Below are positions 16,358 through 26,312 of a DNA stretch of 49,749 nt, one piece after another (the first letter of the stretch is position 1; each line of letters opens with the position of its first letter). The position numbers and the translations under genes were made by a program. The notes beneath the pieces were generated by a model. That model did no database searches, had not been told where the DNA came from, and saw only the letters and a program-made list of their open reading frames with translations. Source of the DNA: DASZFV01 sp036494575. Its GTDB lineage: Bacteria; Myxococcota_A; Polyangia; Fen-1088. The stretch spans positions 1 to 49,749 of the forward strand of contig DASXOE010000173.1 in the NCBI GenBank assembly GCA_036494575.1, read 5' to 3'.

Positions 16358-16359
16358 CG

Positions 16360-19300
16360 TCATTTCGCCGACGGCTTCGCGAGCCAGACATCGATCTCGG
16401 CGACCGCCTTCGGGTCGGAGCCATAGTCGGCGCGAGCCTGCCCCGCGAGGCTGAGCGCACGCGGCCGATCGGACGACCGCGACCAGAGGGCGCGCGCGAG
16501 CGCGAAGCGCGACTCGCCCAAGAGCGACGGCGCGGCCTTGGTGGCCACGCGCGCGGCCACGGCCCCCTCGAGCGGCGCCACGGCGTCACCAGGGTTCCCC
16601 GCGCCCAAGAACGTTTTGCCGAGCCCCGTGAGCCCGTAGGAGCGCAAGAATTCGCCCGCGCCGATCTCACGCCAAACTGTGAGCGCGCGCTCGAAGGAGA
16701 CGCGCGCCTCGGAGAACCGTCCCAAGCGATTGAGCGCCTCACCCATGTTGCTGGCAACAGCCGCCACGACGGAGTGTGAAGGGCCATACACGCGCGCGGC
16801 CCGCTCGAGCGCGTCGCGATCAGTGGCCAGCGCTTCCTCGACGCGATCTGCGGTGAGCAGGGCGTCGCCGATGGTCATGAGCCCCTCGAGCGCGAACGGA
16901 TGGTCGACACCGAATGCCCGCGCCGTGATCGCGTGCGCCTGGCGCACCTTGGCGATCATCGCGACGAAGTTCCTTTCGGCGCCCTCGAGGGTGCCCTCGG
17001 CGAACAGGACCGGGGCCTCGACGGGATCAGCGTGCCCGAGCCGGTTGAAGGAAGCACGCGCGATGGGAACCCATTCGAGCGTCTGCTTCGAGTCGCCCAA
17101 CCGGTTGAAGGCCAGCAGCGCGACGCCCGCAGCGACCTCTGGAGCGACGGCATCGAGACGCCCCGCGACGGCGGCCGCATATGAACCCTTGAGGCGATCA
17201 ACGGCGACGGCGGGATCCCCGCAGAACTTCCCGATCGCCCCGGCGCCTTGGAGCACCTCGGCGAGCAACGGCTGATATCCAACGGCGCGCACATTTTCGA
17301 TGAGCGGCGCGACCCGTTTCTCGGCCGCCCCGCACTGGCCCGAGTCGCGCAGCGCGATCACGCGCGCGAGCTCGGCGCGCTCAGCGTCGACCCGCCGGGC
17401 CGTCGCGGAGTCACGCGGAGGCTTGACGACGGTGCGCAACGCGGCGACGTCGGCGCAGGCGTCGAGGCGCGGCAGCGCGCCCGCGCCGCTCACGGCGTTC
17501 TGGACGACGCCATCGTCGGCGTTCGCGAAGACGTCCGTGAGCGCGCGCAAGTTCTCCAGGCGCTCGTTGAGGCAGGCCATGCGCAGGTCGAGCACCTCCG
17601 CCGATTGTTCGCCCCGAACGACCGTGGCCTCGCAGGTGTCGCGATACATCGCCGTCCAGCGGCCGACGTACTCGTCGAGCAGGCGCGCCGCCCCGGTGTA
17701 CGCGCCGGCCGCGTAGCTCTTGCCGCCTTTCGAGAAGGCCGCGTGAATCGATCCCTTGCGGGCCGACGGCGCGTCGCCCGACTCCCAGATGCCGGCGAGC
17801 CGCGCGCCTCCGCCCAGGCAGAGGGCGCCGCGCCCTGCTCCTATGCGGCTGGCCGCGAAGGTCACCCCGCCGACGGCGGCGACGCCCAGCACGGCGAGCG
17901 CCCAGCGCCGACGGCGCGCTGAGGGATCCGACTCGAGCGCCGCCAGCAGCGCCTGCATCGACGGGAAGCGCACTTCGGGATTGGTCGCGAGACCGCGCAA
18001 GAGCACGCGGCGAATCCAGCTCGGCACGCGCGCCTTCTCCGGCGCCGGACGCACGGCGCCCTCGGCCACGCTCGCCATGATCGTGAGCACCGTGTCGCCC
18101 GCGAAGGGCCGCTGGCCATAGAGCGCTTCGTAGAGCGCGACGCAGAAGCTGAACTGGTCCGTACGCGCATCCGAACGCTGGGCGGCGAACTGCTCGGGCG
18201 CCATGTAGGCGGGCGTGCCGACCTGCTCGCCCGTCTGCGTGAGCTTGAGCTTCAGATATCCGCCCGCGCCCGGCGTCTCCGCGGGCGGCACCGGTACCGT
18301 GACGACCCCCTGGCCGAGCGGCATCGTGGCCTCGGGCGCGGCGTCGGGCCGCGCATCGACGGCGGCGGCGCCGACGATGATCTCGTCGGCGCCGTCGTCC
18401 ACCTGGCGCGCCAGACCGAAATCCATGACACGGACCTGGCCGTCCTTGGTGAGCATGACGTTGTCGGGCTTGAAGTCGCGGTGGACCATCCCGAGCGCAT
18501 GGGCCGCGTCGAGCCCCCGACCCGCCGCTTGAAAGATGCGCAGCGTCTCGCGCCACGGACGCGCCTCCTCCTTCATCCAGTGCCCGAGCGTTTCTCCGTC
18601 GACGAACTCCATGGCGATGAAGACCGTGTCGCGGAACTTGCCCACGTCGTAGACGACGACGACGTTCGGGTGCTGCAGCTTCGCGATGGCCTGCGCCTCG
18701 CGCAGGAGGCGCGCCTCGCCGTCCGCGGACCGCGCGCGCAGGATCTTCACGGCCACCTTGCGATCGAGCTCGGGATCGTACGCCGCATAGACCTCGCCCA
18801 TGCCGCCGCGACCCAGCAAACTGACGAGGACGAAGCGGCCCACGCTCTCGCCGCGGGAGAGCCCGAGCCGCGGCCCCGGGGATGTGTCGGCGGCAGAGGC
18901 CGCAGCCGTCTGCTCCAAGCCGAGCCGCGCGTAGCTCTCGTCGCGGTCGCGGCGCAGATCGCGCAGGACCGCGTCGAGCGCCGCCGCGCCGCGCCCGCTC
19001 ACGGTCTCGAAGTTCCGGCGCGTGACCTCGTCCGAGACGCGCGGGTCGTCGCCCGTCGCGCGGCGGAGCAGCGAGGTGCGCACGAGTTGCAGCGTCGGAT
19101 CGGGCGTGCGGCGCACGAATGACACGAGCTGTGGCGGGGTCGCGAACGTGTCGGGCGCGCCCGGGTGAAAGGCGGCGATGAGAAACGACGGCGCGGGCGG
19201 CGACGTCGCGCCGCCGGGACGGCGCGCGTGATCGGCCCTCCGCACGCGCTCGGCGAAGGCGTCGAAGGCCGCGGCGCGCGTCACGAGGCGCGGAAAGATC

Positions 19301-19545
19301 AGGAGGCCGATCGCGATTCCGGGCGCGGCCTCGAGCTCGTCTAGGAATGGCAGCACGTCCTCGGGGGCGACCACCTCCGAGACGTTTACGCGCTGGCGGA
19401 CCTGGCCCGAAGCGAAGGCCTTCTCCGCCCAGGGGCAGAGATCCCACGCCAGCACGACTTCGTTGACGTAGCGGGTGTTGAGCCGCAGGGCTTCGGCCCG
19501 AAGCGCGTCATCGGCTACCGCTGCGTCCGGTCTGCCCGCGGCCAA
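16360..19545 (-). CDS. DUF1415 domain fused to membrane-anchored Ser/Thr protein kinase with TPR-like C-terminus
   Basis: One open frame of 1061 residues. Residues about 17-208 look like a complete DUF1415 domain (TRYVNEVVLAWDLCPWA, FLIAAFHPGAPDTF, VLRDLRRDRDESYARLG). Residues about 236-550 form a Hanks-type kinase: GRGGMGEVYA (245-254), VAVK (264-267), HRDFKPDN (355-362), DFG (375-377), APEQ (449-452). The loop between DFG and APEQ is about 70 residues, far longer than usual. One membrane helix (about 548-565) precedes an extracytoplasmic-side region with TPR-like helices. Start is TTG at 19543-19545, six bases after the accA stop. A lost stop joining two genes is the alternative to a true fusion. 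Confidence 0.85.
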   Translation of the reverse strand: MAAGRPDAAVADDALRAEALRLNTRYVNEVVLAWDLCPWAEKAFASGQVRQRVNVSEVVAPEDVLPFLDELEAAPGIAIGLLIFPRLVTRAAAFDAFAERVRRADHARRPGGATSPPAPSFLIAAFHPGAPDTFATPPQLVSFVRRTPDPTLQLVRTSLLRRATGDDPRVSDEVTRRNFETVSGRGAAALDAVLRDLRRDRDESYARLGLEQTAAASAADTSPGPRLGLSRGESVGRFVLVSLLGRGGMGEVYAAYDPELDRKVAVKILRARSADGEARLLREAQAIAKLQHPNVVVVYDVGKFRDTVFIAMEFVDGETLGHWMKEEARPWRETLRIFQAAGRGLDAAHALGMVHRDFKPDNVMLTKDGQVRVMDFGLARQVDDGADEIIVGAAAVDARPDAAPEATMPLGQGVVTVPVPPAETPGAGGYLKLKLTQTGEQVGTPAYMAPEQFAAQRSDARTDQFSFCVALYEALYGQRPFAGDTVLTIMASVAEGAVRPAPEKARVPSWIRRVLLRGLATNPEVRFPSMQALLAALESDPSARRRRWALAVLGVAAVGGVTFAASRIGAGRGALCLGGGARLAGIWESGDAPSARKGSIHAAFSKGGKSYAAGAYTGAARLLDEYVGRWTAMYRDTCEATVVRGEQSAEVLDLRMACLNERLENLRALTDVFANADDGVVQNAVSGAGALPRLDACADVAALRTVVKPPRDSATARRVDAERAELARVIALRDSGQCGAAEKRVAPLIENVRAVGYQPLLAEVLQGAGAIGKFCGDPAVAVDRLKGSYAAAVAGRLDAVAPEVAAGVALLAFNRLGDSKQTLEWVPIARASFNRLGHADPVEAPVLFAEGTLEGAERNFVAMIAKVRQAHAITARAFGVDHPFALEGLMTIGDALLTADRVEEALATDRDALERAARVYGPSHSVVAAVASNMGEALNRLGRFSEARVSFERALTVWREIGAGEFLRSYGLTGLGKTFLGAGNPGDAVAPLEGAVAARVATKAAPSLLGESRFALARALWSRSSDRPRALSLAGQARADYGSDPKAVAEIDVWLAKPSAK

Positions 19546-19551
19546 GGCGGC

Positions 19552-20577
19552 CTACTCGCCCCCGTTTGGCTTCGCGTCGAGCCCCTTGTCGCCCGACTCG
19601 ACGAACGCGCCCAGGTGCCGGAACTTGGCGTAGCGATCGGCCCGCAGCGCCTCCGGGGTCATGACGAGCAGCGCCGCGAGGTGCCGCCGAAGCGCGTCGC
19701 CCAGGTTCCGCGCCGTGACGTCGTGGTCGCGGTGCGCGCCACCCGCCGCCTCGGGCACGATCTCGTCGACGACGCCCAGCCGCTCGAGGTCCGTGGCCGT
19801 CATCTTCATGGCCTCGGCCGCCTCGGGCTTCTTGCTGTCGTCTCGCCACAAGATCGACGCGCACCCCTCGGGCGAGATCACCGAGTAGGTCGAGTACTCG
19901 AGCATGATGATGCGGTTCGCGACGCCGAGCGCGAGCGCGCCGCCCGAACCGCCTTCGCCGATGACGGCGCACACGATGGGCACGGGCAGGCCCGCCATGA
20001 TCTCCAGGTTCTTGGCGATGGCCTCGGCCTGCCCCCGCTCCTCGGCGTCGATGCCGGGGTACGCGCCCTGCGTGTCGATGAGGCAGATGATGGGCCGCCG
20101 CATTCGCGCCGCGAGCTCCATGAGCCGCAGCGCCTTGCGATAACCCTCGGGCTTCGGCTGGCCGAAGTTGCGTTGCACCTTCTCCTTCGTGCTGCGCCCC
20201 TTTTGGTGGCCGACGACGAGCACCGGCGTGCCGTCGAACGTGCCGAAGCCGGCGATGATGGCCGGGTCGTCAGCGAAGCGGCGATCACCGTGCAGCTCGA
20301 TGAAGCCGGGGAACAAGCGATCGACGTAGTCCTGCGTGTAGGGCCGCGCCGGGTGGCGTGAGAGCTGGACCTTTTGCCAAGGGGTGAGATCCGCGAAGAT
20401 CTCCTGCTGCAGCTCGCGCGCGCGCTCCTCGAGGAGCTGGATCTGCGGGCGCAGCTCGGGCGCGTCGCCGCTGACGCGCACGAGCTCCTCGATCTTGCGC
20501 TCGAGCTCGACGACGGGTCGCTCGAAGTCGAGGGCGGGGACCTCGGGCGCGGCGGCGCGGGCGGTGTTTTCGGCCAT
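19552..20577 (-). CDS. accA: Acetyl-CoA carboxylase carboxyltransferase subunit alpha
   Basis: A 341-residue AccA. It opens with the coiled-coil typical of the subunit (PVVELERKIEELVRVSG and LEERARELQQEIFADL) and then shows LTPWQKVQLSRHPARPY, FIELHGDRRFADDPAI, GHQKGRSTKEKVQRNFG, DTQGAYPGIDAEERGQ and VIGEGGSGGALALGV, all conserved blocks of the carboxyltransferase alpha domain. It works with AccD to carboxylate acetyl-CoA for fatty-acid synthesis; accD is not in the window. It sits between the HIT gene and the kinase in a reverse run and probably shares their transcript. Confidence 0.96.
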   Translation of the reverse strand: MAENTARAAAPEVPALDFERPVVELERKIEELVRVSGDAPELRPQIQLLEERARELQQEIFADLTPWQKVQLSRHPARPYTQDYVDRLFPGFIELHGDRRFADDPAIIAGFGTFDGTPVLVVGHQKGRSTKEKVQRNFGQPKPEGYRKALRLMELAARMRRPIICLIDTQGAYPGIDAEERGQAEAIAKNLEIMAGLPVPIVCAVIGEGGSGGALALGVANRIIMLEYSTYSVISPEGCASILWRDDSKKPEAAEAMKMTATDLERLGVVDEIVPEAAGGAHRDHDVTARNLGDALRRHLAALLVMTPEALRADRYAKFRHLGAFVESGDKGLDAKPNGGE

Positions 20578-20587
20578 GGCGGGGGCG

Positions 20588-21007
20588 CTATCTTAGCGCA
20601 GCCGCGATGCGCGCCGCGAACTCCTCACGCTCCGCGTCGCTCGCGTAGGGCTCTCGCGGCCAGAAGAAGCCGCGCAGGCCGTCCTTGCGGCGCCGCGGCA
20701 CGACGTGCACGTGCAGGTGCGGCACGCTCTGTGAGACCTTATTGTTGACCGCGACGAAGCTGCCGTGCGCGTCGAGGGCGACCTCGACGGCGCGCGCCAC
20801 GCGAGCGGCGGCACCGAAAACAGGCCCGAGGTCGGCCTCGGGAAGGTCCGGCAGCGTCTCGACGTGCGCGCGCGGCACGACGAGCACGTGGCCCTTGAAG
20901 AGCGGCTTGGCGTCCAGGAACGCGACGACGCCGTCCTCGCGCAGCACGAAGTCCGCGGGCCGGGTCCCGGCGACGATGGCGCAGAAGACGCAGTCGGCGA
21001 CGCTCAC
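20588..21007 (-). CDS. HIT-family nucleotide hydrolase
   Basis: A 139-residue histidine-triad protein. It begins DCVFCAIVAGTRPADFV (a CxxC zinc-type pair as in many bacterial HIT proteins) and carries the active-site triad SVPHLHVHVVPR (His-x-His-x-His). Family members cleave nucleoside phosphoramidates or adenylylated compounds. The GTG start at 21005-21007 overlaps the miaA stop by four bases (GTGA), so the two are likely translationally coupled. The C-terminus GLRGFFWPREPY is typical of bacterial HIT proteins. Confidence 0.9.
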   Translation of the reverse strand: MSVADCVFCAIVAGTRPADFVLREDGVVAFLDAKPLFKGHVLVVPRAHVETLPDLPEADLGPVFGAAARVARAVEVALDAHGSFVAVNNKVSQSVPHLHVHVVPRRRKDGLRGFFWPREPYASDAEREEFAARIAAALR

Positions 21008-21933
21008 GACCCGAGCTCCGCCGCGAGCGTGCCCGCGAGGACGGCGACCGGCGGCGCCGCCTCGAAGCGCGCGGCCGAGGCCTCCTTGCGAAACCAAGTC
21101 CGCTGGCGCCGCGCGTAGGCCACCGTCGCGGCGATCGTCGCGGCAAGAGCCTCGGCGCGCGTGCACGCGCCGTCGAGGAGCGCGCCTATTTGCTGGTAGC
21201 CGAGCGCCTGCAGCGGCCGCAAGGCGGGCCCGTAGCCGGTCGAGCGCAACGCGCGCACCTCGTCCTCGAAGCCCGACGCGAACATGCGCCGCGCGCGCTC
21301 TGCGATCCGGCGGCGCAGCTCTTCGAGCGAAGGGTCGAGGACGAGCGCGCGCGGCTCGAGGTCGGCCGGCGAGGCGGCCTCGCGCCGGAGCGCCGTGATG
21401 GGCACGCCGGTCTGCTCGTAGATCTCGAGCGCGCGGCTGATCCGCACCAGATCGCGGGGGCCGATGGCGGACGCCGCGGCGGCGTCGACGCCCGCGAGTC
21501 GCGCGTGCAGGGCCTCGACGCCGAGCGCCGCCGCCTCGTCGCGGTGGCGCGCGCGGATCGTCGGGTCGGGCGGCGGCGCCGCGAAGAAGCCCCTCGTGAG
21601 CGCGCGGAAGTAGAGGCCCGTGCCGCCCACGACGATGGGCAGGCGCCCGCGCGCCGCGACGTCGTTGATGGCGGCCCGCGCCAGCGTGGCCCAGCGGGCG
21701 GCGTGGAACGGCTCGTCGGGGTGGACGACGTCGAGCACGTGGTGCGCGATCTCGCGGCGCTCGTCGCGCGACGGCTTGGCGGTCCCAACGTCCATGCCGA
21801 TGTAGACCTGCTGCGAGTCGCAGCACACGAGCTCGCCGCCGAGCCGGCGCGCGAGCTCGTGCGCGAGCGCGCTCTTTCCCGACGCCGTGGGCCCGAGGAC
21901 GGCCAGGAAACGCAGGCGCGAGGGCGGCGGCAT
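21004..21933 (-). CDS. miaA: tRNA dimethylallyltransferase
   Basis: A 309-residue MiaA. The P-loop is LGPTASGKSALAH near the N-terminus, followed by CCDSQQVYIGMDVGTAKP, HHVLDVVHPDE and VVGGTGLYFRALTRG, all family signatures; RRQRTWFRKE is the C-terminal tRNA-contact block. It adds the dimethylallyl group to A37 of tRNAs that read codons starting with U. Two starts are possible: ATG at 21931-21933, or GTG at 21943-21945 that overlaps the mutL stop. It is embedded in the mutL-miaA-HIT-accA run. Confidence 0.95.
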   Translation of the reverse strand: MPPPSRLRFLAVLGPTASGKSALAHELARRLGGELVCCDSQQVYIGMDVGTAKPSRDERREIAHHVLDVVHPDEPFHAARWATLARAAINDVAARGRLPIVVGGTGLYFRALTRGFFAAPPPDPTIRARHRDEAAALGVEALHARLAGVDAAAASAIGPRDLVRISRALEIYEQTGVPITALRREAASPADLEPRALVLDPSLEELRRRIAERARRMFASGFEDEVRALRSTGYGPALRPLQALGYQQIGALLDGACTRAEALAATIAATVAYARRQRTWFRKEASAARFEAAPPVAVLAGTLAAELGS

Positions 21934-21941
21934 CTCTGAGC

Positions 21942-23858
21942 TCACACGCGCCCGAAGCGCCGCTCGATTTCGCCGAGCGGCAGCCGCAGCAGGACCGGCC
22001 GGCCGTGCGGGCAATGCGAGCGCAGGTCGACGCCGTCGAGCTGCGAGAGGAGCCCCACCGCTTCGCTGCGCCCGAGGACGTCGCCCGCGCGCACGACGCT
22101 GTGACAGGCCATCGTCGCGAGCACGTGGTCGATGCCGTCGAGCGTCTCGGCGGTGGGCAGGCCCTCGGCCAGCTGCCCGAGGACGTCGCGCAGGAGCGGC
22201 TTCGGGTCGGCGTCCTTGAGCATCTCCGGCACGGCGCGCACGCGCACGGCGCGCGCGCCCGTCCGCTCGACCTCGAACCCGAGCGCGTCGAGCGTGGCTT
22301 GCCCCGCGCCCTCGACGACGGCCGCCGCCGCCTCGTCGACCTCGATGGGCAGCGGAAAAAGGAGCCGCTGGCGCCGCACCTCGCGCCGTCCGTGCGCCGC
22401 GACGAGGCGCCCGTAGGCGATGCGCTCGTGCGCGGCATGCTGATCGACCAGGATGAGCTCGGCGAGCTCGCCTTGGCTTTCGCAGACGAGGTAGGTGCGG
22501 TGAAGCTGGCCGATGTAACTGAGACCGGCGAAGAACGGCGTCGCGGTTTCGACGACGCCGAGCGACCGGGTGGCGTCGGCGGCGCCAGCCCCGCCGCGCC
22601 CATCGCCCGCGGCCGCGCCGTCCGGCGCGCCGTCGCGCGCGCGCAAGGGCAGGGCCGCCTGCGTCGACGCCACCTGCGTCCAGGAGCCCGCTCCGCCCAG
22701 GGCGCGCTCGCCCCGACCGGGCGGCAGCGTGAACGCGCGGAGCGGCTGACCGCGCGAGGCCCCCCCGCCCGCGCTCTCGAGCCAGGGCGCACGCGCGAGG
22801 GCCGAGCCGAGCACGTGGCGCACGGCCGCGTAGACCTCCTGCGGACGCGCGAAGCGCACCTCGAGCTTCTGCGGGTGCACGTTGACGTCGAGCTCGGCGC
22901 CCGGCACCTCGAGGAACAGCGCCGCGAGCGGATAGCGCCCCTTCTCGAGCAGCGGCCCGTACGCCTGGGCGACGGCGTGCAGCAGCGACCGATCGCGCAC
23001 GGCGCGGCCACCGACGGGATCGGGGTCCCCGCGTAGGCTGTCGCCCCCGCGACCGCTCACGAACAGATACGTGCTCCGCGCCGTCGTCGTGGCGGCGTCC
23101 GGATCGGCGAGGAAGGCGCGCACGCCGTGCCCTCCCTCTTCGCCGATCGCCTCGTGCAGCGCGCCCGCGCCCCGGCGCGCCAGCGCCGCGCGCACGCGCT
23201 CCGCGAGATCGCGGTGCGGCGGCAGGTCGAGCCGCACGGCCCCCTTGACGCGCAAGCGGAGGTGGACGTCCGGGTGCGCGATGCCGAGACGCAGGACGGC
23301 CTCGTAGATGTTCGCCTCCTCGGTGCTCTCCGACTTGAGGAACTTCGCGCGCGCCGGCGTGTTGAAGAAGAGGTCGCGCACCTCGACCTGCGTCCCCGCG
23401 GGCACGCCGGCCTCGCGCGCGTCGGTCTCGACCCCAGCTTCGACGACCAGGCGGAACCCGGCGCCGCCGCCGTCCAGGGCCTCGCGCGGCCGCGAGAGCA
23501 GCGTCAGGCGCGACACGGCGGCGATCGATGGCAGCGCCTCGCCGCGGAACCCGAAGGTCGAGAGCGCCCACAGATCCTCGGCCGTCGAGAGCTTCGACGT
23601 CGCGTGGCGCCTGAGCGCGAGGCGCGCGTCGTCGGGCAACAGCCCCCAGCCGTCGTCGACGACGCGCACGAGCCGGCGGCCACCACCCTCGATCTCGACG
23701 TCGATGCGCCGCGCGCCCGCGTCGAGCGCGTTCTCGACGAGCTCCTTGACGATCGACGCCGGGCGCTCGACGACCTCGCCCGCCGCGATCTGATCCGCGA
23801 GCGCGGACGGCAGCACGTGGATGGGGCGCCGCGCCGGCGCGACGGGCGCGGCCGTCAT
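21942..23858 (-). CDS. mutL: DNA mismatch repair protein MutL
   Basis: A 638-residue MutL with the GHKL ATPase N-terminus (QIAAGEVVERPASIVKEL then VENALDAGA, VVDDGWGLLPDD, STFGFRGEALPSI) and a C-terminal dimerisation domain. The putative endonuclease block reads VDQHAAHERIAYG, so the last Glu of the DQHA-x2-E-x4-E motif is Gly here. ACHSVVRAGD and SHCPHGRPV follow near the C-terminus. MutL links mismatch recognition by MutS to strand excision. The ATG at 23856-23858 starts MTAAPVAPARRPIHVLP. miaA follows at once. Confidence 0.96.
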   Translation of the reverse strand: MTAAPVAPARRPIHVLPSALADQIAAGEVVERPASIVKELVENALDAGARRIDVEIEGGGRRLVRVVDDGWGLLPDDARLALRRHATSKLSTAEDLWALSTFGFRGEALPSIAAVSRLTLLSRPREALDGGGAGFRLVVEAGVETDAREAGVPAGTQVEVRDLFFNTPARAKFLKSESTEEANIYEAVLRLGIAHPDVHLRLRVKGAVRLDLPPHRDLAERVRAALARRGAGALHEAIGEEGGHGVRAFLADPDAATTTARSTYLFVSGRGGDSLRGDPDPVGGRAVRDRSLLHAVAQAYGPLLEKGRYPLAALFLEVPGAELDVNVHPQKLEVRFARPQEVYAAVRHVLGSALARAPWLESAGGGASRGQPLRAFTLPPGRGERALGGAGSWTQVASTQAALPLRARDGAPDGAAAGDGRGGAGAADATRSLGVVETATPFFAGLSYIGQLHRTYLVCESQGELAELILVDQHAAHERIAYGRLVAAHGRREVRRQRLLFPLPIEVDEAAAAVVEGAGQATLDALGFEVERTGARAVRVRAVPEMLKDADPKPLLRDVLGQLAEGLPTAETLDGIDHVLATMACHSVVRAGDVLGRSEAVGLLSQLDGVDLRSHCPHGRPVLLRLPLGEIERRFGRV

Positions 23859-23918
23859 GGCGCCCGCCTCGGCCTGTCGCGCGGGCTTGCCTTCGCCATT
23901 CGCCCGAGCCTAGGGACG

Positions 23919-25415
23919 TTAAGGCGGGCGATCAACCGGTTCTTTTTCCGCGACAGGCTCGGCGCCGCCTTCTCTCCGGGCTTCCTTGGCGGGCGCCGGC
24001 GACGAGCGCTCGAGCTTGGCGTCGGAGGACGACGGCGCGGGCGTCACCGGGGCCGCGGCCGGAAGCGCGACGCCGAAGCGACATCCGAGGCCCGGCGACG
24101 AGCGCACGTCGATGCGGCCGCCGTGCGCCTCGGTCACCTTCTTGACGGTGGCGAGGCCGAGCCCGATGCCTGGCTTGCCCGAGTCGGCGCCGCGCACGTA
24201 TGGCTGAAAGACCTGCGCGCCGAGCCGCTCCGGAAGGCCTGGCCCGTCGTCCTCGATCTCGATGAGGACGTGCGGGTCCGCGGCGCGCGCGCGCACGACC
24301 ACGTGCTTGCCGGCGCCGTCGCCGACGTACTTGACGGCGTTGCGCAGCAGGTTCGACACGATGGAGGCGAGGATGCCCGGGCCGCACGCGACCGCGAGGT
24401 TTGGCGCGAGCTCGACCTCGACGGCGACGCCGCGCAGCTTGGCCTCGGGCTCGACCTCCTCGACGACGGCGCGCACGACCTCGGCGACGTCCGCGCGCGC
24501 GCCCGGAGTGGGCTGCGCGCCCGCGCGCGCGAACTCGAGGAGCGCGTCGGCGATCGTGCGCGCGCGCCGCAGCCCCGCGCGGCCCGACGCCAAGAGGCGC
24601 GCCGTGCGGCTGCCGGGCTCCGCCTCGCGCGCCGCGACGTCGAGCGCCAATCCGGCCGCGCCGAGCGGGCCCAGCACGTCGTGCGCGACCCGCCCCGCGA
24701 AGAGCTCGAGCTCTTCGGCGCGCCGCTCGATGAGCTCCGTGTAACGGCGCAGGACGCGCGCCAGCAGAATGGCCGTGATGAGCGCGAGGAGCAGGCTCAT
24801 GGTGTCGAGCGCCACGGCGCGCACGATCGACTCGCGGCCGAGCCGCTCGATGCCGCGCCCGAGCGCCGCGCCGCGCTCGGCGTGGCGCTGGATGAGCCGC
24901 ATCAGGATCTCGTCGAAGCGTTCGGTGACGGGGCGAACGGCGGCGGCGAGGGTCTTGCGCGCCTCCGACCACGCCTTGCCCGCCATCTGGCCCTCGAGCC
25001 GCGACACCGCGGCGTCGAGCTCCGCCTTGAGGGCGCCCGTCTCGGCGGCCAGCCCGTTCTCTCCGGGGAGCGGCGGCAAGCGGCGGTACTCGGTCCAGGC
25101 GCGGTCGACGGCGGCGTGCGCATGCCCGAGCTCGGGGGACAGCGGCAGGCTCTCGCCGTCCACGCCCCGATCGGCGACATCGTCGGCGAGGAGGACGTAC
25201 CACTGGATTTCTCCGCGCAGCGTCGCGAGGTGCTCGACGGCCGGCGCGGTCGTGCCCGTGATCTGATTCGCTGCGTGCTGGATGCGCACGTCGGCGTACT
25301 CGGAGATGGCCGTGGAGAGCACGAAGGCCACCGAAACGGCCGCGAAGGCGACATACAGGGCCCGGGCCGACCGCGGCCGCCCCCCCCTCCCCGACCTCAC
25401 CGGCATCCGAAACAT
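23919..25415 (-). CDS. Membrane sensor histidine kinase
   Basis: A 498-residue kinase. Transmembrane helices lie at about residues 19-37 and 191-210, bracketing an extracytoplasmic four-helix-type sensor region of about 150 residues rich in charged helices. The phospho-acceptor is His245 in FAGRVAHDVLGPLG. The ATPase has SNLLRNAVKYVG (N box), IEDDGPGLP (G1) and GIGLGLATVKKV (G2). A charged, Pro-rich tail of about 50 residues follows. No response regulator is next to it, so the partner is unknown. It starts with ATG 25413-25415, divergent from rplC; 60 bases separate its stop from mutL. Confidence 0.9.
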   Translation of the reverse strand: MFRMPVRSGRGGRPRSARALYVAFAAVSVAFVLSTAISEYADVRIQHAANQITGTTAPAVEHLATLRGEIQWYVLLADDVADRGVDGESLPLSPELGHAHAAVDRAWTEYRRLPPLPGENGLAAETGALKAELDAAVSRLEGQMAGKAWSEARKTLAAAVRPVTERFDEILMRLIQRHAERGAALGRGIERLGRESIVRAVALDTMSLLLALITAILLARVLRRYTELIERRAEELELFAGRVAHDVLGPLGAAGLALDVAAREAEPGSRTARLLASGRAGLRRARTIADALLEFARAGAQPTPGARADVAEVVRAVVEEVEPEAKLRGVAVEVELAPNLAVACGPGILASIVSNLLRNAVKYVGDGAGKHVVVRARAADPHVLIEIEDDGPGLPERLGAQVFQPYVRGADSGKPGIGLGLATVKKVTEAHGGRIDVRSSPGLGCRFGVALPAAAPVTPAPSSSDAKLERSSPAPAKEARREGGAEPVAEKEPVDRPP

Positions 25416-25473
25416 CTAGCAGGCGCGGCGGGCGCGCGGCGGATTTTCCGTCCCTTGTCGGGGACGGGGGTCG

Positions 25474-25502
25474 TTGACAGCGGCCCGCGCTCGGATTATA
25501 AA
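25474..25502 (+). promoter_or_regulatory. Near-consensus sigma-70 promoter for rplC
   Basis: TTGACA (25474-25479), a 17-base spacer and TATAAA (25497-25502) upstream of rplC. This is the best promoter seen in the window and would start RNA near 25509, giving a leader of about 45 bases containing the aaggag ribosome-binding site at about 25539-25544. It is unrelated to the divergent kinase gene. Confidence 0.85.
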
Positions 25503-25553
25503 CCCCCGCTTTCACGCGACTTTCGCGTCGTCGTCACAAAGGAGCCGTTCCTC

Positions 25554-26300
<747 letters not shown>

Positions 26301-26312
26301 GCGGTCGTCCCA

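Noticed and set aside
23127..25553. Long upstream extension of the rplC frame
   Set aside because: It runs antisense to mutL and the sensor kinase and has no ribosomal motif until the ATG at 25554, which has its own promoter and ribosome-binding site.
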